From the NCBI RefSeq assembly GCF_000808535.1, contig NZ_JWLV01000050.1, forward strand, positions 1 to 40,215: a DNA stretch of 40,215 nt. The letters run 5' to 3'. Shown here piece after piece: positions 1-8,991 of this stretch. The position numbers and the translations under genes were made by a program. The stretch is from Vibrio sinaloensis. GTDB taxonomy: Bacteria > Pseudomonadota > Gammaproteobacteria > Enterobacterales > Vibrionaceae. Below the pieces are notes generated by a model, which was given only the letters and a program-made list of their open reading frames with translations, ran no database searches and was not told the DNA's origin. Numbering within the stretch: the stretch's first letter is position 1; every line of letters starts with the position of its first letter.

Positions 1-1254
1 CTGCGGTGTGTCTTCACCAAATGGAACCACCCAATCAACCGCACCCAAACCAGCAAGAACCGCCATTCGTCGATCGGTAGGGTTAACAGGGCGACCAGGG
101 CCTTTTAAGCGCTTCACTGACTCATCGGTGTTAACCGCCACAATTAAGCGATCACCCAGTTCAGCGGCGTGGTTTAAATACGAAACGTGGCCTGCGTGAA
201 GGATATCGAAACAGCCGTTAGTCATGACTACCTTTTCGCCTTTGGCTTGGGCATTTTTCACTGCTTCAATCAACGCTTGCTCACCAATCACACCATAGTC
301 GGTGTCTTGACTACCATGAACCGCTTCCGCCAACTCGATGGTTGATACTGTTGACGTACCCAGTTTACCGACCACAACACCGGCCGCTGCATTTGCTAAG
401 GCACACGCTTCATCAAGAGGTTTACCCGATGCCACTGACGCAGCCAACACTGAAATAACCGTGTCGCCGGCACCCGTCACGTCGTATACCTCTTTGGCTT
501 GAGTTGGTAAATGGAATGGCTCTTGGCCACGACGAAGCAGCGTCATACCATGTTCGCTTCGCGTCACAAGAAGTGCATCAAAGTCGAACTCTTCAATCAG
601 CTGAAGCCCTTTTTCAACCAACTCTTGGGTAGACTTCACTTTGCCAACCACAAGCTCAAACTCTGCCATATTTGGCGTCAGCAGCGTAGCTCCACGGTAA
701 CGTTCAAAGTCCGCCCCTTTCGGATCGATAAAAACAGGGACATTCGCTGCACGCGCTTTTTGAATAAATTTCTGAACGTGCTCTAAAGCGCCCTTAGCGT
801 AGTCGGATAACACCACCGACTTCACTTTAGGCAACGCCTGCTCCATGCGGCTTAGAATCAGCTCAGAATCGACGTTTTCAAACTTGTCTTCGAAGTCTAA
901 GCGAATCAACTGCTGTCCGCGGCTCATCACACGCAGTTTCGTAATCGTTGGGTAATCGGGTAGACCAACAAAGTCACAGGTTACATTAAGTGCAGATAAG
1001 GTCTCATTGAGCACTTTCGCAGGTTCATCAATCCCTGTTAAACCAACAATATGAGCATGTCCTCCCAGCGAAGCGATGTTCATCGCAACGTTAGCCGCCC
1101 CGCCAGGACGCTCTTCATTGTTTTCTACTTTTACTACCGGAACTGGCGCTTCTGGTGAAATACGCCCAGTTGGGCCGTACCAGTAGCGATCCAACATCAC
1201 ATCACCAATGATTAAGACACCCGCATCCTTGTAGTTAGGTAGGATTGGTTTCAT
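1..1254 (-). CDS. hldE: Bifunctional heptose kinase/adenylyltransferase HldE, 3' end cut off by the window
   Basis: HldE makes ADP-heptose for the LPS inner core: the N-terminal ribokinase-like domain phosphorylates heptose-7-phosphate at C1 and the C-terminal domain adds AMP. I translated 418 codons from the ATG at 1254 with no stop before base 1, so roughly the last 60 residues of a protein usually near 477 are missing. Visible marks are GGAANVA near residue 52, the PfkB anion-hole motif DVTGAGDT near residue 260, and the nucleotidyltransferase motif TNGCFDILHAGH near residue 350. A GGAGAT Shine-Dalgarno precedes the ATG. glnE lies 96 bases upstream in the same direction, the order seen in E. 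coli. Confidence 0.96.
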   Translation of the reverse strand, partial: MKPILPNYKDAGVLIIGDVMLDRYWYGPTGRISPEAPVPVVKVENNEERPGGAANVAMNIASLGGHAHIVGLTGIDEPAKVLNETLSALNVTCDFVGLPDYPTITKLRVMSRGQQLIRLDFEDKFENVDSELILSRMEQALPKVKSVVLSDYAKGALEHVQKFIQKARAANVPVFIDPKGADFERYRGATLLTPNMAEFELVVGKVKSTQELVEKGLQLIEEFDFDALLVTRSEHGMTLLRRGQEPFHLPTQAKEVYDVTGAGDTVISVLAASVASGKPLDEACALANAAAGVVVGKLGTSTVSTIELAEAVHGSQDTDYGVIGEQALIEAVKNAQAKGEKVVMTNGCFDILHAGHVSYLNHAAELGDRLIVAVNTDESVKRLKGPGRPVNPTDRRMAVLAGLGAVDWVVPFGEDTPQ

Positions 1255-1350
1255 CGTCGATCTCCAAAATATAATTCTGGCGAGAGTTTAGCACAGCCGT
1301 TGAACGCCCTAAACCCTCAGCAGTAAGCAGCTAAAGTGAGGAGGCTTGGT

Positions 1351-4200
1351 TTAATCGTTAGTATCAAACCAAGCGTGCCAAATTTTTTGGACGCATTCTC
1401 GCTCAGGCACGAGTTTGTCTTCTGCCACATCCGCATCGAGGTTAAGCAAGTTTCGGTGATGGATCTGGTCTCTCATTGTTGTGTAAGCGTGAGTGAGTGC
1501 CATTGCCTGTTCTTCTTCCAGAACGCCTTGCGACATCATGGTTTCGAAGATTCGCACATTGTCACTCCAGCGCGTTAACTTGGGTTTGTCATGGCTAAAG
1601 CGCAGAACCAAATATTGCGCGAGAAACTCGACATCAGTAATACCACCAGGATCTTGCTTCAACATAAAGCGTCCTGCTTTCTTACCGCCTAAATGGTCAC
1701 GCATTTTCACTCGCATGTCTGCCACCTCTTGCTTGAGTTTGGCTTCCTCACGAGGCAACGTCAGTACCGCGTGGCGCGTCTTGGCAAAGGCTTGTTGTAA
1801 TGGTTCATCGCCGTAAATCATGCGAGCACGAACCAAAGCCTGATGTTCCCATGTCCACGCCTCATTATGCTGATATTCATCGAATGCTTCTGTAGGGCTT
1901 ACTAACAAACCCGACGCTCCCGAAGGACGTAAGCGAGTGTCCACTTCGTACAATATGCCCGACGCTGTTCGTGTCGAGAATATGTGAATGATGCGTTGAG
2001 CCAAGCGTAAGTAGAACTGACGGCCGTCGATTTCTTTCTTGCCATCGGTATACGCATGCACCGGACAATCATGCATAAAGACGATATCAAGGTCTGAGTT
2101 ATAACCGAGCTCCCAGCCTCCGACTTTGCCATAACCAATCACCGCAAAGCCTTTGCCATCTCGGTCTTTTAAGTGGGTTGGCTCGCCATACTTTTCTGCA
2201 ATTTGCAGCCAAGCTTGACCGACTACTGACTCAACAATCGCTTCTGCCAAATACGTTAAGTGATCACTCACTTTCATGACTGGCAGCACACCAGCGATAT
2301 CCGCTGCCGCAATTCGCAAAATACATATCTGCTTAAATTGACGGAGCGCTTCCATTTGCTGCTCCATATCGTCTTCTGGGATACGAGCTAGAAAGTCCCG
2401 TAGTTCGGTTCTGTAGCTCTCCAATGGAATCGGATTGTATAACTGCTGAGGGTCGATCAGCTCATCAAGCAGGATCGGATAACGCCCAAGCTGCTCCGAA
2501 ATCATAGGACTTGCAGTACACAGCCTCACTAACTGAGTCAGTGCAGCGCTGTGCTCATCAAGTAGTTCTAAATACGTTGTGCGAGTGACAATGCGATGCA
2601 AAAGGTGGAGAACACGTGGCAAACCAAACTGAGCATCTTTGTGCGAGTAGATAGCTGAGAAGATTTTTGGCATCAGATGATTCAGTACTTCTCGACCGCG
2701 TGGCCCCAACGTTTTCTTGGCCAAGTCTTGCTTGAACTGAATAATGGTTGTGGCCATTTGAGCGGGCTCTTGCGCTTGAATGTCATGCTCCAAGATATGC
2801 TCAATGACATCTTTCTTGGCAGCCATGTCCCACAGCTCGACAAAATGTTTGGCGATGTCTTGTTGCTCTTCTTCATCATCCCCAATTAAATCTGCAAAGA
2901 CCGAGTGCACGTTTTGCATGTGTTGAGTGATATCTTGACGAAGGCTTAGCCAATCGCTGTAGCCCATCGCGATCGCTAACTGCAGTTGCTCTGTATCGGT
3001 TTCAGGTAAGGTTTGGGTTTGTTTGTCGGCCATTGCTTGTAGCAAGTTTTCTAGGCGACGCAAAAATTTATAGGCATTGCGTAGTTGCTGAGTTTCCGCT
3101 GCAGTTAGCTGTTCGAGCTCTTCTATTGCATCAAGGGTATTGAGTAGCCCTCGCTGACGCAACCTTGGCTCTCGCCCACCCCGAATCAATTGAAAGACTT
3201 GAGCTATAAATTCGATTTCACGAATGCCACCAGCACCCAATTTTATGTTGTTGCTTAGCCCACGACGGCGCACTTCACTGCTGATCATCGATTTCATGCG
3301 ACGTAACGATTGAATCGCACTGAAGTCAATGTAACGACGAAAGACAAACGGTCGCAGCATCTGACGGAGCTCTTGATACTCTGGGTACATTTCACGCCCC
3401 ATAACGCGCGCTTTGATCATCGCGTAGCGTTCCCAGTCTCGACCTTGTTCTTGGTAGTAGTCTTCAAGAGCCGCATAGCTCATCACGAGCGGTCCACTGT
3501 CTCCAAATGGGCGCAAACGCATATCGACGCGATAGCAAAAACCATCAAAGGTTTGCTGATCGAGGGCTTTGATAATGCGTTGACCGAGACGAGTAAAAAA
3601 CTGTGCGTTGGCAATACTGCGTCGAGCACCTTGGGTTTCGCCGTTTTCAGGGTAGGTAAAAATCAAATCAATATCGGACGAGAAGTTCAGCTCACCACCA
3701 CCCAGTTTGCCCATGCCAATAATCAACATTGGCTGCGCTTCACCGAGTTCATTGGTCGGCGTCCCCCATAGATCGCAGCACTGTTTATACTGCCATTGAT
3801 AGGTTTCAAAAATCATCGCTTCAGCCAATTGGGAGAGATGCTCTAGGCTCTCTTCTAACGCCCAAGATGCCGTAAAGTCACGCCAAGCAATGTAGACCAT
3901 TTCACGGTTACGAAACTGCCTTAGCACTCGATGCCCCTGCATCTCATCATGGCACTCACTCAGCAAAGCAGATAGCCTTTCTCGATACTGCTCATGGCGC
4001 GAATCATGGTTTAACATCTCAGGCAGCTGTTGCTGGAGTAGCTCATCCGTTGACAGCGCTTCGCCAACAAACTGACTCAAACCCGCCACATATTGCAATT
4101 GAGAGAGCTGTGACTCTGACCAATGGTTCAAGGCTTGCGATTCGTTCATTGCTTGGATAACAGGTTGGGAAAATTGAGTGAGGCTTTCTGGCAGCTGCAT
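1351..4200 (-). CDS. glnE: Bifunctional glutamine synthetase adenylyltransferase/deadenylase
   Basis: GlnE adds AMP to, or removes it from, glutamine synthetase in response to PII and glutamine, tuning nitrogen assimilation. The 949-residue product matches the usual length of about 945. Two nucleotidyltransferase domains are visible: the first has GMGKLGGGELNFSSDIDLIF near residue 165, the second has GYGKVGGWELGYNSDLDIVF near residue 690. Each carries the metal-binding D-x-D pair (SDID, SDLD). The N-terminal copy is classically the deadenylase and the C-terminal copy the adenylylase. It is followed by hldE, so the two are probably co-transcribed. Confidence 0.97.
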   Translation of the reverse strand: MQLPESLTQFSQPVIQAMNESQALNHWSESQLSQLQYVAGLSQFVGEALSTDELLQQQLPEMLNHDSRHEQYRERLSALLSECHDEMQGHRVLRQFRNREMVYIAWRDFTASWALEESLEHLSQLAEAMIFETYQWQYKQCCDLWGTPTNELGEAQPMLIIGMGKLGGGELNFSSDIDLIFTYPENGETQGARRSIANAQFFTRLGQRIIKALDQQTFDGFCYRVDMRLRPFGDSGPLVMSYAALEDYYQEQGRDWERYAMIKARVMGREMYPEYQELRQMLRPFVFRRYIDFSAIQSLRRMKSMISSEVRRRGLSNNIKLGAGGIREIEFIAQVFQLIRGGREPRLRQRGLLNTLDAIEELEQLTAAETQQLRNAYKFLRRLENLLQAMADKQTQTLPETDTEQLQLAIAMGYSDWLSLRQDITQHMQNVHSVFADLIGDDEEEQQDIAKHFVELWDMAAKKDVIEHILEHDIQAQEPAQMATTIIQFKQDLAKKTLGPRGREVLNHLMPKIFSAIYSHKDAQFGLPRVLHLLHRIVTRTTYLELLDEHSAALTQLVRLCTASPMISEQLGRYPILLDELIDPQQLYNPIPLESYRTELRDFLARIPEDDMEQQMEALRQFKQICILRIAAADIAGVLPVMKVSDHLTYLAEAIVESVVGQAWLQIAEKYGEPTHLKDRDGKGFAVIGYGKVGGWELGYNSDLDIVFMHDCPVHAYTDGKKEIDGRQFYLRLAQRIIHIFSTRTASGILYEVDTRLRPSGASGLLVSPTEAFDEYQHNEAWTWEHQALVRARMIYGDEPLQQAFAKTRHAVLTLPREEAKLKQEVADMRVKMRDHLGGKKAGRFMLKQDPGGITDVEFLAQYLVLRFSHDKPKLTRWSDNVRIFETMMSQGVLEEEQAMALTHAYTTMRDQIHHRNLLNLDADVAEDKLVPERECVQKIWHAWFDTND

Positions 4201-4260
4201 GATTCTTCCTTGTCTAGAAATAGCCGTGGGGTGTGGTAACTCTCTCTTTATACCAATAAA

Positions 4261-4289
4261 AAACGCCCACTAGTAGCCAGTGGGCGTTT
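4261..4289 (-). terminator. Rho-independent terminator after the chemoreceptor gene
   Basis: A perfect 11-bp inverted repeat (AAACGCCCACT / AGTGGGCGTTT) with a 7-base loop lies 20 bases past the stop of the chemoreceptor gene and before glnE. Its arms end in T/A runs on both strands, so it could work in either direction. It separates the receptor from the glnE-hldE unit. Confidence 0.8.
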
Positions 4290-4309
4290 ATTGCATTTAA
4301 CTTGAGAAG

Positions 4310-5566
4310 CTAAACCTTAAATGACGTGATTTTCTTGTCTAGCTCATCGGCATTTTGCTGCATTATCTCAGAGGTTTCGAGCAGCTCCGAAACCACGGTA
4401 ACCGAGGCTTCAACAAGCTCACGAACATTGGTCAGGTTCTGATTCATCTCTTCCGCAACACTGCTTTGTTGACCAGCAGCGGTAGCAATCTGGAAGTTCA
4501 TATCGTTGATTTGATTCACCTGACCAACAATTCCATCCAATTCACTTCCTGCGTTGGTCACAAGCTCAACCCCTTCAGCCGCTTCAACGACGCTCTTTTC
4601 CATCAGCTCTACTGCGGAATTTGCGCTCGATTGAAGTTGAGAGATCATCTCTTGAATCTCGACGGTGGCTTGTTGAGTGCGCTGAGCAAGGTTGCGAACT
4701 TCATCTGCCACCACGGCAAAACCGCGCCCCGCTTCACCAGCACGAGCCGCTTCAATCGCTGCGTTCAGTGCCAGTAGATTTGTCTGCTCAGAAATACCTT
4801 GAATGGTTCCAACAACACTACCAATTGAGCCTACGCTGTCTTCCACATCATTCACCGCTTGCGCCGAAGCAGAGATGTCTTTTGAAAGTTCACTGATCTT
4901 AAGCACGGTGTCTTGCACAAATCGTTGACCCGTTTGTGCTTGGCTCGAAGCGTTTTCTGTTAATGAAGACGCACTTTGCGCGTGACCCGCGACAGTTTGA
5001 ACCGTCGAAGTCATCTCACTCATCGCCGTTGCCAGTTGATCAATTTCGTTAAACTCTTCTTGGGCCGATTCTTTGGTCTCAGACATACTGATGGTCATCA
5101 CTTCCGTCAAACCAGACAATTCTTGCGAAGCACTCACTTGCAGCGCAATCATTTCTTGCAGCTGACGACGTGTTTTTTCTAGCTCACGCGCGACATCGCC
5201 GTACTCATCTTTACATTCCATTTCAATAGGAACCGATAAGTCTTTATTTGCCATGATTTTGATTGAGTCACTTAAGTACTGCGTCTGACGCAACATAACG
5301 CGCGCAGCAAAAAGCAGCAATGCGACAAAAACCACTATGAGTAAACAGGTTTGCCACGCCACCTGAACGAGATAAGCGTCATAATGCTCTTGGGCAATCG
5401 CTGTGCTTTGAGTTGCAGCAAGAAGTGAATCGTAAAAGGTGCTTGCATCCCACAGCTGTTTACCAATGATCAGTAAGGTACTAAACACCATCAGCATGAC
5501 CATTTTAGGAACTAGGCGGACATCAGTAATCACCCGCTCCCATGGTTTAAATGCCATTTTGGTCAT
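4310..5566 (-). CDS. Methyl-accepting chemotaxis protein with a very short periplasmic segment
   Basis: This is an inner-membrane chemoreceptor of 418 residues. TM1 is near residues 20-37 and TM2 near 71-92, leaving only about 33 residues outside, too short for a Cache or four-helix ligand domain. A HAMP-like segment spans about 90-145. The conserved signalling hairpin tip (QTNLLALNAAIEAARAGEAG, about 261-280, followed by RGFAVVADEVRNLAQRT) is intact and would contact CheA/CheW. There is no C-terminal CheR-tethering pentapeptide; the protein ends ITSFKV. I infer sensing of something in or near the membrane, or of an internal state. The ligand is unknown. It is divergent from the channel-like gene at 5678. 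Confidence 0.93.
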   Translation of the reverse strand: MTKMAFKPWERVITDVRLVPKMVMLMVFSTLLIIGKQLWDASTFYDSLLAATQSTAIAQEHYDAYLVQVAWQTCLLIVVFVALLLFAARVMLRQTQYLSDSIKIMANKDLSVPIEMECKDEYGDVARELEKTRRQLQEMIALQVSASQELSGLTEVMTISMSETKESAQEEFNEIDQLATAMSEMTSTVQTVAGHAQSASSLTENASSQAQTGQRFVQDTVLKISELSKDISASAQAVNDVEDSVGSIGSVVGTIQGISEQTNLLALNAAIEAARAGEAGRGFAVVADEVRNLAQRTQQATVEIQEMISQLQSSANSAVELMEKSVVEAAEGVELVTNAGSELDGIVGQVNQINDMNFQIATAAGQQSSVAEEMNQNLTNVRELVEASVTVVSELLETSEIMQQNADELDKKITSFKV

Positions 5567-5677
5567 CGTCGCTTCTCCATTAAGTCAAATTTTGTATTTT
5601 TAGCGCGTTGTAATAGAGTGGCTTACAGAGCAACACCTCTTCTCTGGTTACGCCAAAATATTTATTTCGAGCCTCGT

Positions 5678-6436
5678 ATGAATAAAGATATTATCAAAAG
5701 TGATACTAAACCGATGAGCTTGCTGTCACTAATCTTGTCATTTATGGCGCTATTTGTGATCTCTGGCTTACTCTTTTTTCCTTTGCGGCCAGAAACTCGA
5801 CAAGTCCTTATCGGCTTAGACTTTCTTATCTGTAGCATTTTTATGCTTCAATTGAGTGTAGATTTGATCCGCTCTACAAATAAGCTGCAATTTATGAAAC
5901 GCCACTGGATCGATTTTCTAGCCAGCCTACCGATGATTGAACCACTGCGTTACGCGAGGTTGTTTTCTATCTTGCGTGTCGTTCTAGTGATTCGTTCAAG
6001 CCGAAACGTCATCCGCCAACTACTGCGCAATAAACATGAAACGACCTTAGCCTCGATTCTACTCTTAATGGTCATTTTGCTGACCGCAGGTTCGAGCATG
6101 ATGCTATTTATTGAAGGGCATTCGCCCAGCGCCAATATCAAAGATGGTGGCGATGCCATGTGGTGGGCGCTCGTGACTATTTCCACAGTGGGTTACGGCG
6201 ATCACTACCCGGTTACGGATGGGGGAAGAATTCTTGCAGCGGGATTGATCATTTGTGGCGTAGGCTTATTTGGTATGATTTCTGGACTGGTCACCTCAAT
6301 GATAACCTCACCTTCCAAGGTTCAGACCACGCGTTCAGAAAATAAAGAGAAGCTATTAATAGAGCTTGTCGAAAAACAAAATGAGATTCTTCGCCGCTTA
6401 GACAACCTTGAGCAGCAAAACAAACGGGAGCCGTAA
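5678..6436 (+). CDS. Voltage-gated-type potassium channel family protein
   Basis: The product is a membrane protein of about 252 residues with the layout of a six-helix K+ channel. Hydrophobic helices are followed by a basic S4-like stretch (RYARLFSILRVVLVIRSSR), a pore region with the selectivity filter TVGYGD (residues 170-175 from this start), and a last helix (ILAAGLIICGVGLFGMISGL). The C-terminal 40 residues look like a short coiled coil (KLLIELVEKQNEILRRLDNL) that could assemble a tetramer. I chose the ATG at 5678. An in-frame GTG at 5618 would add 20 residues with no hydrophobic or family-like features. Physiological role, such as K+ homeostasis or membrane potential, is inferred. Confidence 0.9.
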   Translation: MNKDIIKSDTKPMSLLSLILSFMALFVISGLLFFPLRPETRQVLIGLDFLICSIFMLQLSVDLIRSTNKLQFMKRHWIDFLASLPMIEPLRYARLFSILRVVLVIRSSRNVIRQLLRNKHETTLASILLLMVILLTAGSSMMLFIEGHSPSANIKDGGDAMWWALVTISTVGYGDHYPVTDGGRILAAGLIICGVGLFGMISGLVTSMITSPSKVQTTRSENKEKLLIELVEKQNEILRRLDNLEQQNKREP

Positions 6437-6446
6437 TGCTCCCGTT
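6423..6446. terminator. Bidirectional hairpin between the convergent channel and ygiF genes
   Basis: AACGGGAGC and GCTCCCGTT form a perfect 9-bp stem around a 6-base loop. The TAA stop of the plus-strand channel gene (6434-6436) sits inside the loop. Read on the minus strand the stem is followed by TTGTTTTG, so it most likely ends ygiF transcription. Confidence 0.6.
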
Positions 6447-6457
6447 GATGTTGGTGG

Positions 6458-7975
6458 TTACTCTTGCCAATAGGGCTCGGTCTCTATACAGATAACTCGA
6501 GTTTGCTCCATTGCATGCAAGATGGAGCTTTCTTGACGGGCAACCCAGCGCGCTAGTTGCTCCTGCTCATCACCCTCTAACGACTCAACAAGCTTTTGCA
6601 ATGTACGCAACTTGAGTAAATCGTCGATGCCGTGCAGCAAATCACTCCAAGGCATACGGAAGCTATTGCGCTCTTCGGTATCAAACAAGCTCGCAAAACT
6701 CACGCCTGTATACAAATTGCGCATTAAGCGGTATTGCTGATCAATGTAATCTTGACTCGATAGGCTTCGTTCGGGAGGGAAAGCTTCCATCAGTTCCGCC
6801 CAAGTGCGATCCAGCTGCTGAACGGAAAAGTGCTCAATGTTACGTGCCATTTTGTCGCGTGCTTTATCATCCAAGAAGGGTTGCCAACCACGCGTTAAGA
6901 TCCAACGACTCAAGTCAAGCAGCAAACCGGTATAACGGGCGCTGTTGAGTAGCTCCAGAAGCTCTTCTCTGGTTGGTAACTGTTCTTGAATGAGCTTTAG
7001 TTCCCCGACAAGGTACTTGCGTGCATCAAGTTTTCGCAGCGCATGGCCTTTGTCGTCTAGCAGATCGTCTAGGTAATCATAGTCGTTGAGCCACTCTAGG
7101 CTCTGCTCTAGCCATTTCAGCTCTTGCCTTAATATTGCGCTGGCACGGCGCGGAACCACACCGCCGTAAACCGTTAATACTTGGCGAATAAAACTGATGG
7201 CGTTTTTTATCTCATGCAGCGCTTCTATGGACTCACGCTCTGAGTAAATTTGCTCGTGGTAATGCCAATGGGATAGCGCATGTTCTAACGAATTAATGAA
7301 GCACGCTTCCACGCTATCTCGTTTGTCGGTGCTCACTAGCGTAAGCGGCTTAACATCGTCACCGGTATAGCCTGTTGCAAGGCGATAGCCTTTGGCCGCT
7401 TTGCTTAAGTTGCCTAAGCGCATACCACCGTGTTCGCAGAAGTTGCGCGCCAGAGTAAATAGCGCATCGGTTTGACCTGATTTCAGCTCAAGCTCTACTT
7501 CACAAATTGGGTCTTCTTCACCATTGGCTTCTACTTTTCCTTGGTCAAAAGCAACTTCCACTTGGCTACCATCAGGCATGCCAATTAGCCACTGCTCACG
7601 CGTGAAGTTAGTAGAAAAAAGAGGCATCAATTCAGATTGAAGCACGGAGACATCTTTGCCTGCAGGCCAGATGTCGTCAGGATGTAACGTTAAATCGGGC
7701 TCGTTACTGGTGTGCTCAGCATTGTATTCAGGTCTTTGATGAAGACCTGCGACGACTCTCCCTGCCGTCTTGACCGTTTGCACGAATACATCATCAAAAC
7801 GACGAATTCGCATACCGATATCATGGCGACGCAGCCAGTTATCCGGCGTGTCAAAGTAAGTATTGCCAAGTTCTCGACAGCTGTGCTGAAGCACTTTAGT
7901 TTCAGATATTTTTTGACGCAAAGTCTCTGAAAAATCAGGAGAAACAAAAAACTTCAGTTCTATCTCGGTTTCCAT
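6458..7975 (-). CDS. ygiF: CYTH-CHAD domain inorganic triphosphatase (YgiF-like)
   Basis: The N-terminal CYTH domain opens with the diagnostic ExExK motif (METEIELKFF, E4/E6/K8), which coordinates metal and triphosphate in the tunnel fold. The C-terminal half (about 220-500) is a helical CHAD domain, probably binding polyphosphate. E. coli YgiF cleaves inorganic tripolyphosphate to pyrophosphate and phosphate. I placed the start at 7975 because ETEIELKF must begin the first strand and an AAAGGT Shine-Dalgarno sits just upstream; a TTG at 8032 gives a longer reading frame with no family support. The length is 505 residues, against about 433 in E. coli. The hldE-glnE-ygiF-ygiM-cca order resembles E. 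coli, but with extra genes inserted. Confidence 0.92.
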   Translation of the reverse strand: METEIELKFFVSPDFSETLRQKISETKVLQHSCRELGNTYFDTPDNWLRRHDIGMRIRRFDDVFVQTVKTAGRVVAGLHQRPEYNAEHTSNEPDLTLHPDDIWPAGKDVSVLQSELMPLFSTNFTREQWLIGMPDGSQVEVAFDQGKVEANGEEDPICEVELELKSGQTDALFTLARNFCEHGGMRLGNLSKAAKGYRLATGYTGDDVKPLTLVSTDKRDSVEACFINSLEHALSHWHYHEQIYSERESIEALHEIKNAISFIRQVLTVYGGVVPRRASAILRQELKWLEQSLEWLNDYDYLDDLLDDKGHALRKLDARKYLVGELKLIQEQLPTREELLELLNSARYTGLLLDLSRWILTRGWQPFLDDKARDKMARNIEHFSVQQLDRTWAELMEAFPPERSLSSQDYIDQQYRLMRNLYTGVSFASLFDTEERNSFRMPWSDLLHGIDDLLKLRTLQKLVESLEGDEQEQLARWVARQESSILHAMEQTRVICIETEPYWQE

Positions 7976-8173
7976 AGTTATACCTTTCAAAGCAGATAGA
8001 GACAGGATATTGCCAATTTTCTTACTCGGCAAGAAAGAAATATCGCAGGAATGATGATCTAAAACAGTTTTAATGAGTGATTTAATGCGTTACCATGCGC
8101 GCCTTTATAGCCATCGCTCAACATTTCGCCGTAAAGGGTGTATGTTATTTTTAGGTTATATTAATTAGGTTGA

Positions 8174-8860
8174 ATGACCATGCCAGTAAATACAATTATG
8201 GGGTTATTTGCAAAGTCCCCGATTAAACCTTTGCAACGCCACGTCGTCTGTGTGAACGAATGTTGTTCTCACCTAGTTAACTTCTTTGAAGTCAGTTCAA
8301 AGGGTGACTGGGAGAAAGCATCAGAAATTCGCGCTCAGATCTCTCATCTAGAGAAAGAAGCCGACGTGCTCAAGCGCGAAATTCGCCTTAAACTTCCTCG
8401 CGGTTTGTTTATGCCTGTTGACCGTAGCGATATGCTGGAGCTACTTACACAGCAAGACAAACTGGCAAACCTAGCGAAAGACATTGCAGGCCGAGTTTAC
8501 GGTCGTCAATTGACTATTCCTGGGCCACTTCAAGAAAACTTCCTTGCGTATGTGAAACGTTGTCTCGATGCAGCAAATCAAGCGCAAAAAGTCATCAATG
8601 AGCTCGATGAGTTATTAGAAACTGGATTCAAAGGTCGCGAAGTAACACTTGTGGCTGAAATGATCCACCAACTAGATGTAATCGAAGATGACACCGATGC
8701 GATGCAGATCCAACTTCGTCAACAATTGATGGAGATTGAGCAGGATATGAATCCTATCGATGTGATGTTCCTTTATAAAATTTTAGAATGGGTAGGTGGC
8801 ATAGCTGATCAGGCGCAACGTGTTGGTGCGCGTCTTGAGCTAATGTTGTCTCGCTCATAA
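8174..8860 (+). CDS. TIGR00153 / DUF47 family PhoU-like protein
   Basis: This is a soluble, all-helical protein of 228 residues, typical of the TIGR00153 (DUF47, PhoU-like) family. The helices carry regularly spaced acidic residues (HLEKEADVLKREIRLKLPRG, DVIEDDTDAMQIQLRQQL), which in PhoU homologues bind metal clusters. Genes of this family usually sit next to low-affinity phosphate transporters of the PiT type, as here, and are thought to regulate them; that role is by context. A second possible start is ATG 8180 (MPVNTIMG). A hairpin sits in the 131-base gap before the transporter. Confidence 0.93.
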   Translation: MTMPVNTIMGLFAKSPIKPLQRHVVCVNECCSHLVNFFEVSSKGDWEKASEIRAQISHLEKEADVLKREIRLKLPRGLFMPVDRSDMLELLTQQDKLANLAKDIAGRVYGRQLTIPGPLQENFLAYVKRCLDAANQAQKVINELDELLETGFKGREVTLVAEMIHQLDVIEDDTDAMQIQLRQQLMEIEQDMNPIDVMFLYKILEWVGGIADQAQRVGARLELMLSRS

Positions 8861-8902
8861 ATCATACGTTAACTAAATAACGAAGAGCATCTTAATAGCA
8901 CT

Positions 8903-8947
8903 CCCCTTAATTAGGCGATAAATACTGACGCGCCGAAGGGGCTTTTT
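8903..8947 (+). terminator. Terminator-like hairpin between the PhoU-like gene and PiT
   Basis: CCCCTT (8903-8908) pairs with AAGGGG (8936-8941), with an inner GGCG/CGCC pair, and is followed by CTTTTTCG. It lies between two genes that would be expected to form an operon. It could be a partial terminator that lowers readthrough into the transporter, or a true terminator implying a separate PiT promoter. Confidence 0.5.
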
Positions 8948-8991
8948 CGTGCCTAATTTGCTCCGCTTGTTATCAACAACTAGGTATTACG

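Noticed and set aside
3310..3771. A 153-codon open frame opposite glnE
   Set aside because: It lies wholly within the conserved first catalytic domain of glnE on the other strand, and its product shows no domain.
5618..5677. Longer N-terminus for the K+ channel-like protein from a GTG
   Set aside because: The extra 20 residues have no helix or family pattern, and an ATG at 5678 opens directly onto the channel fold.
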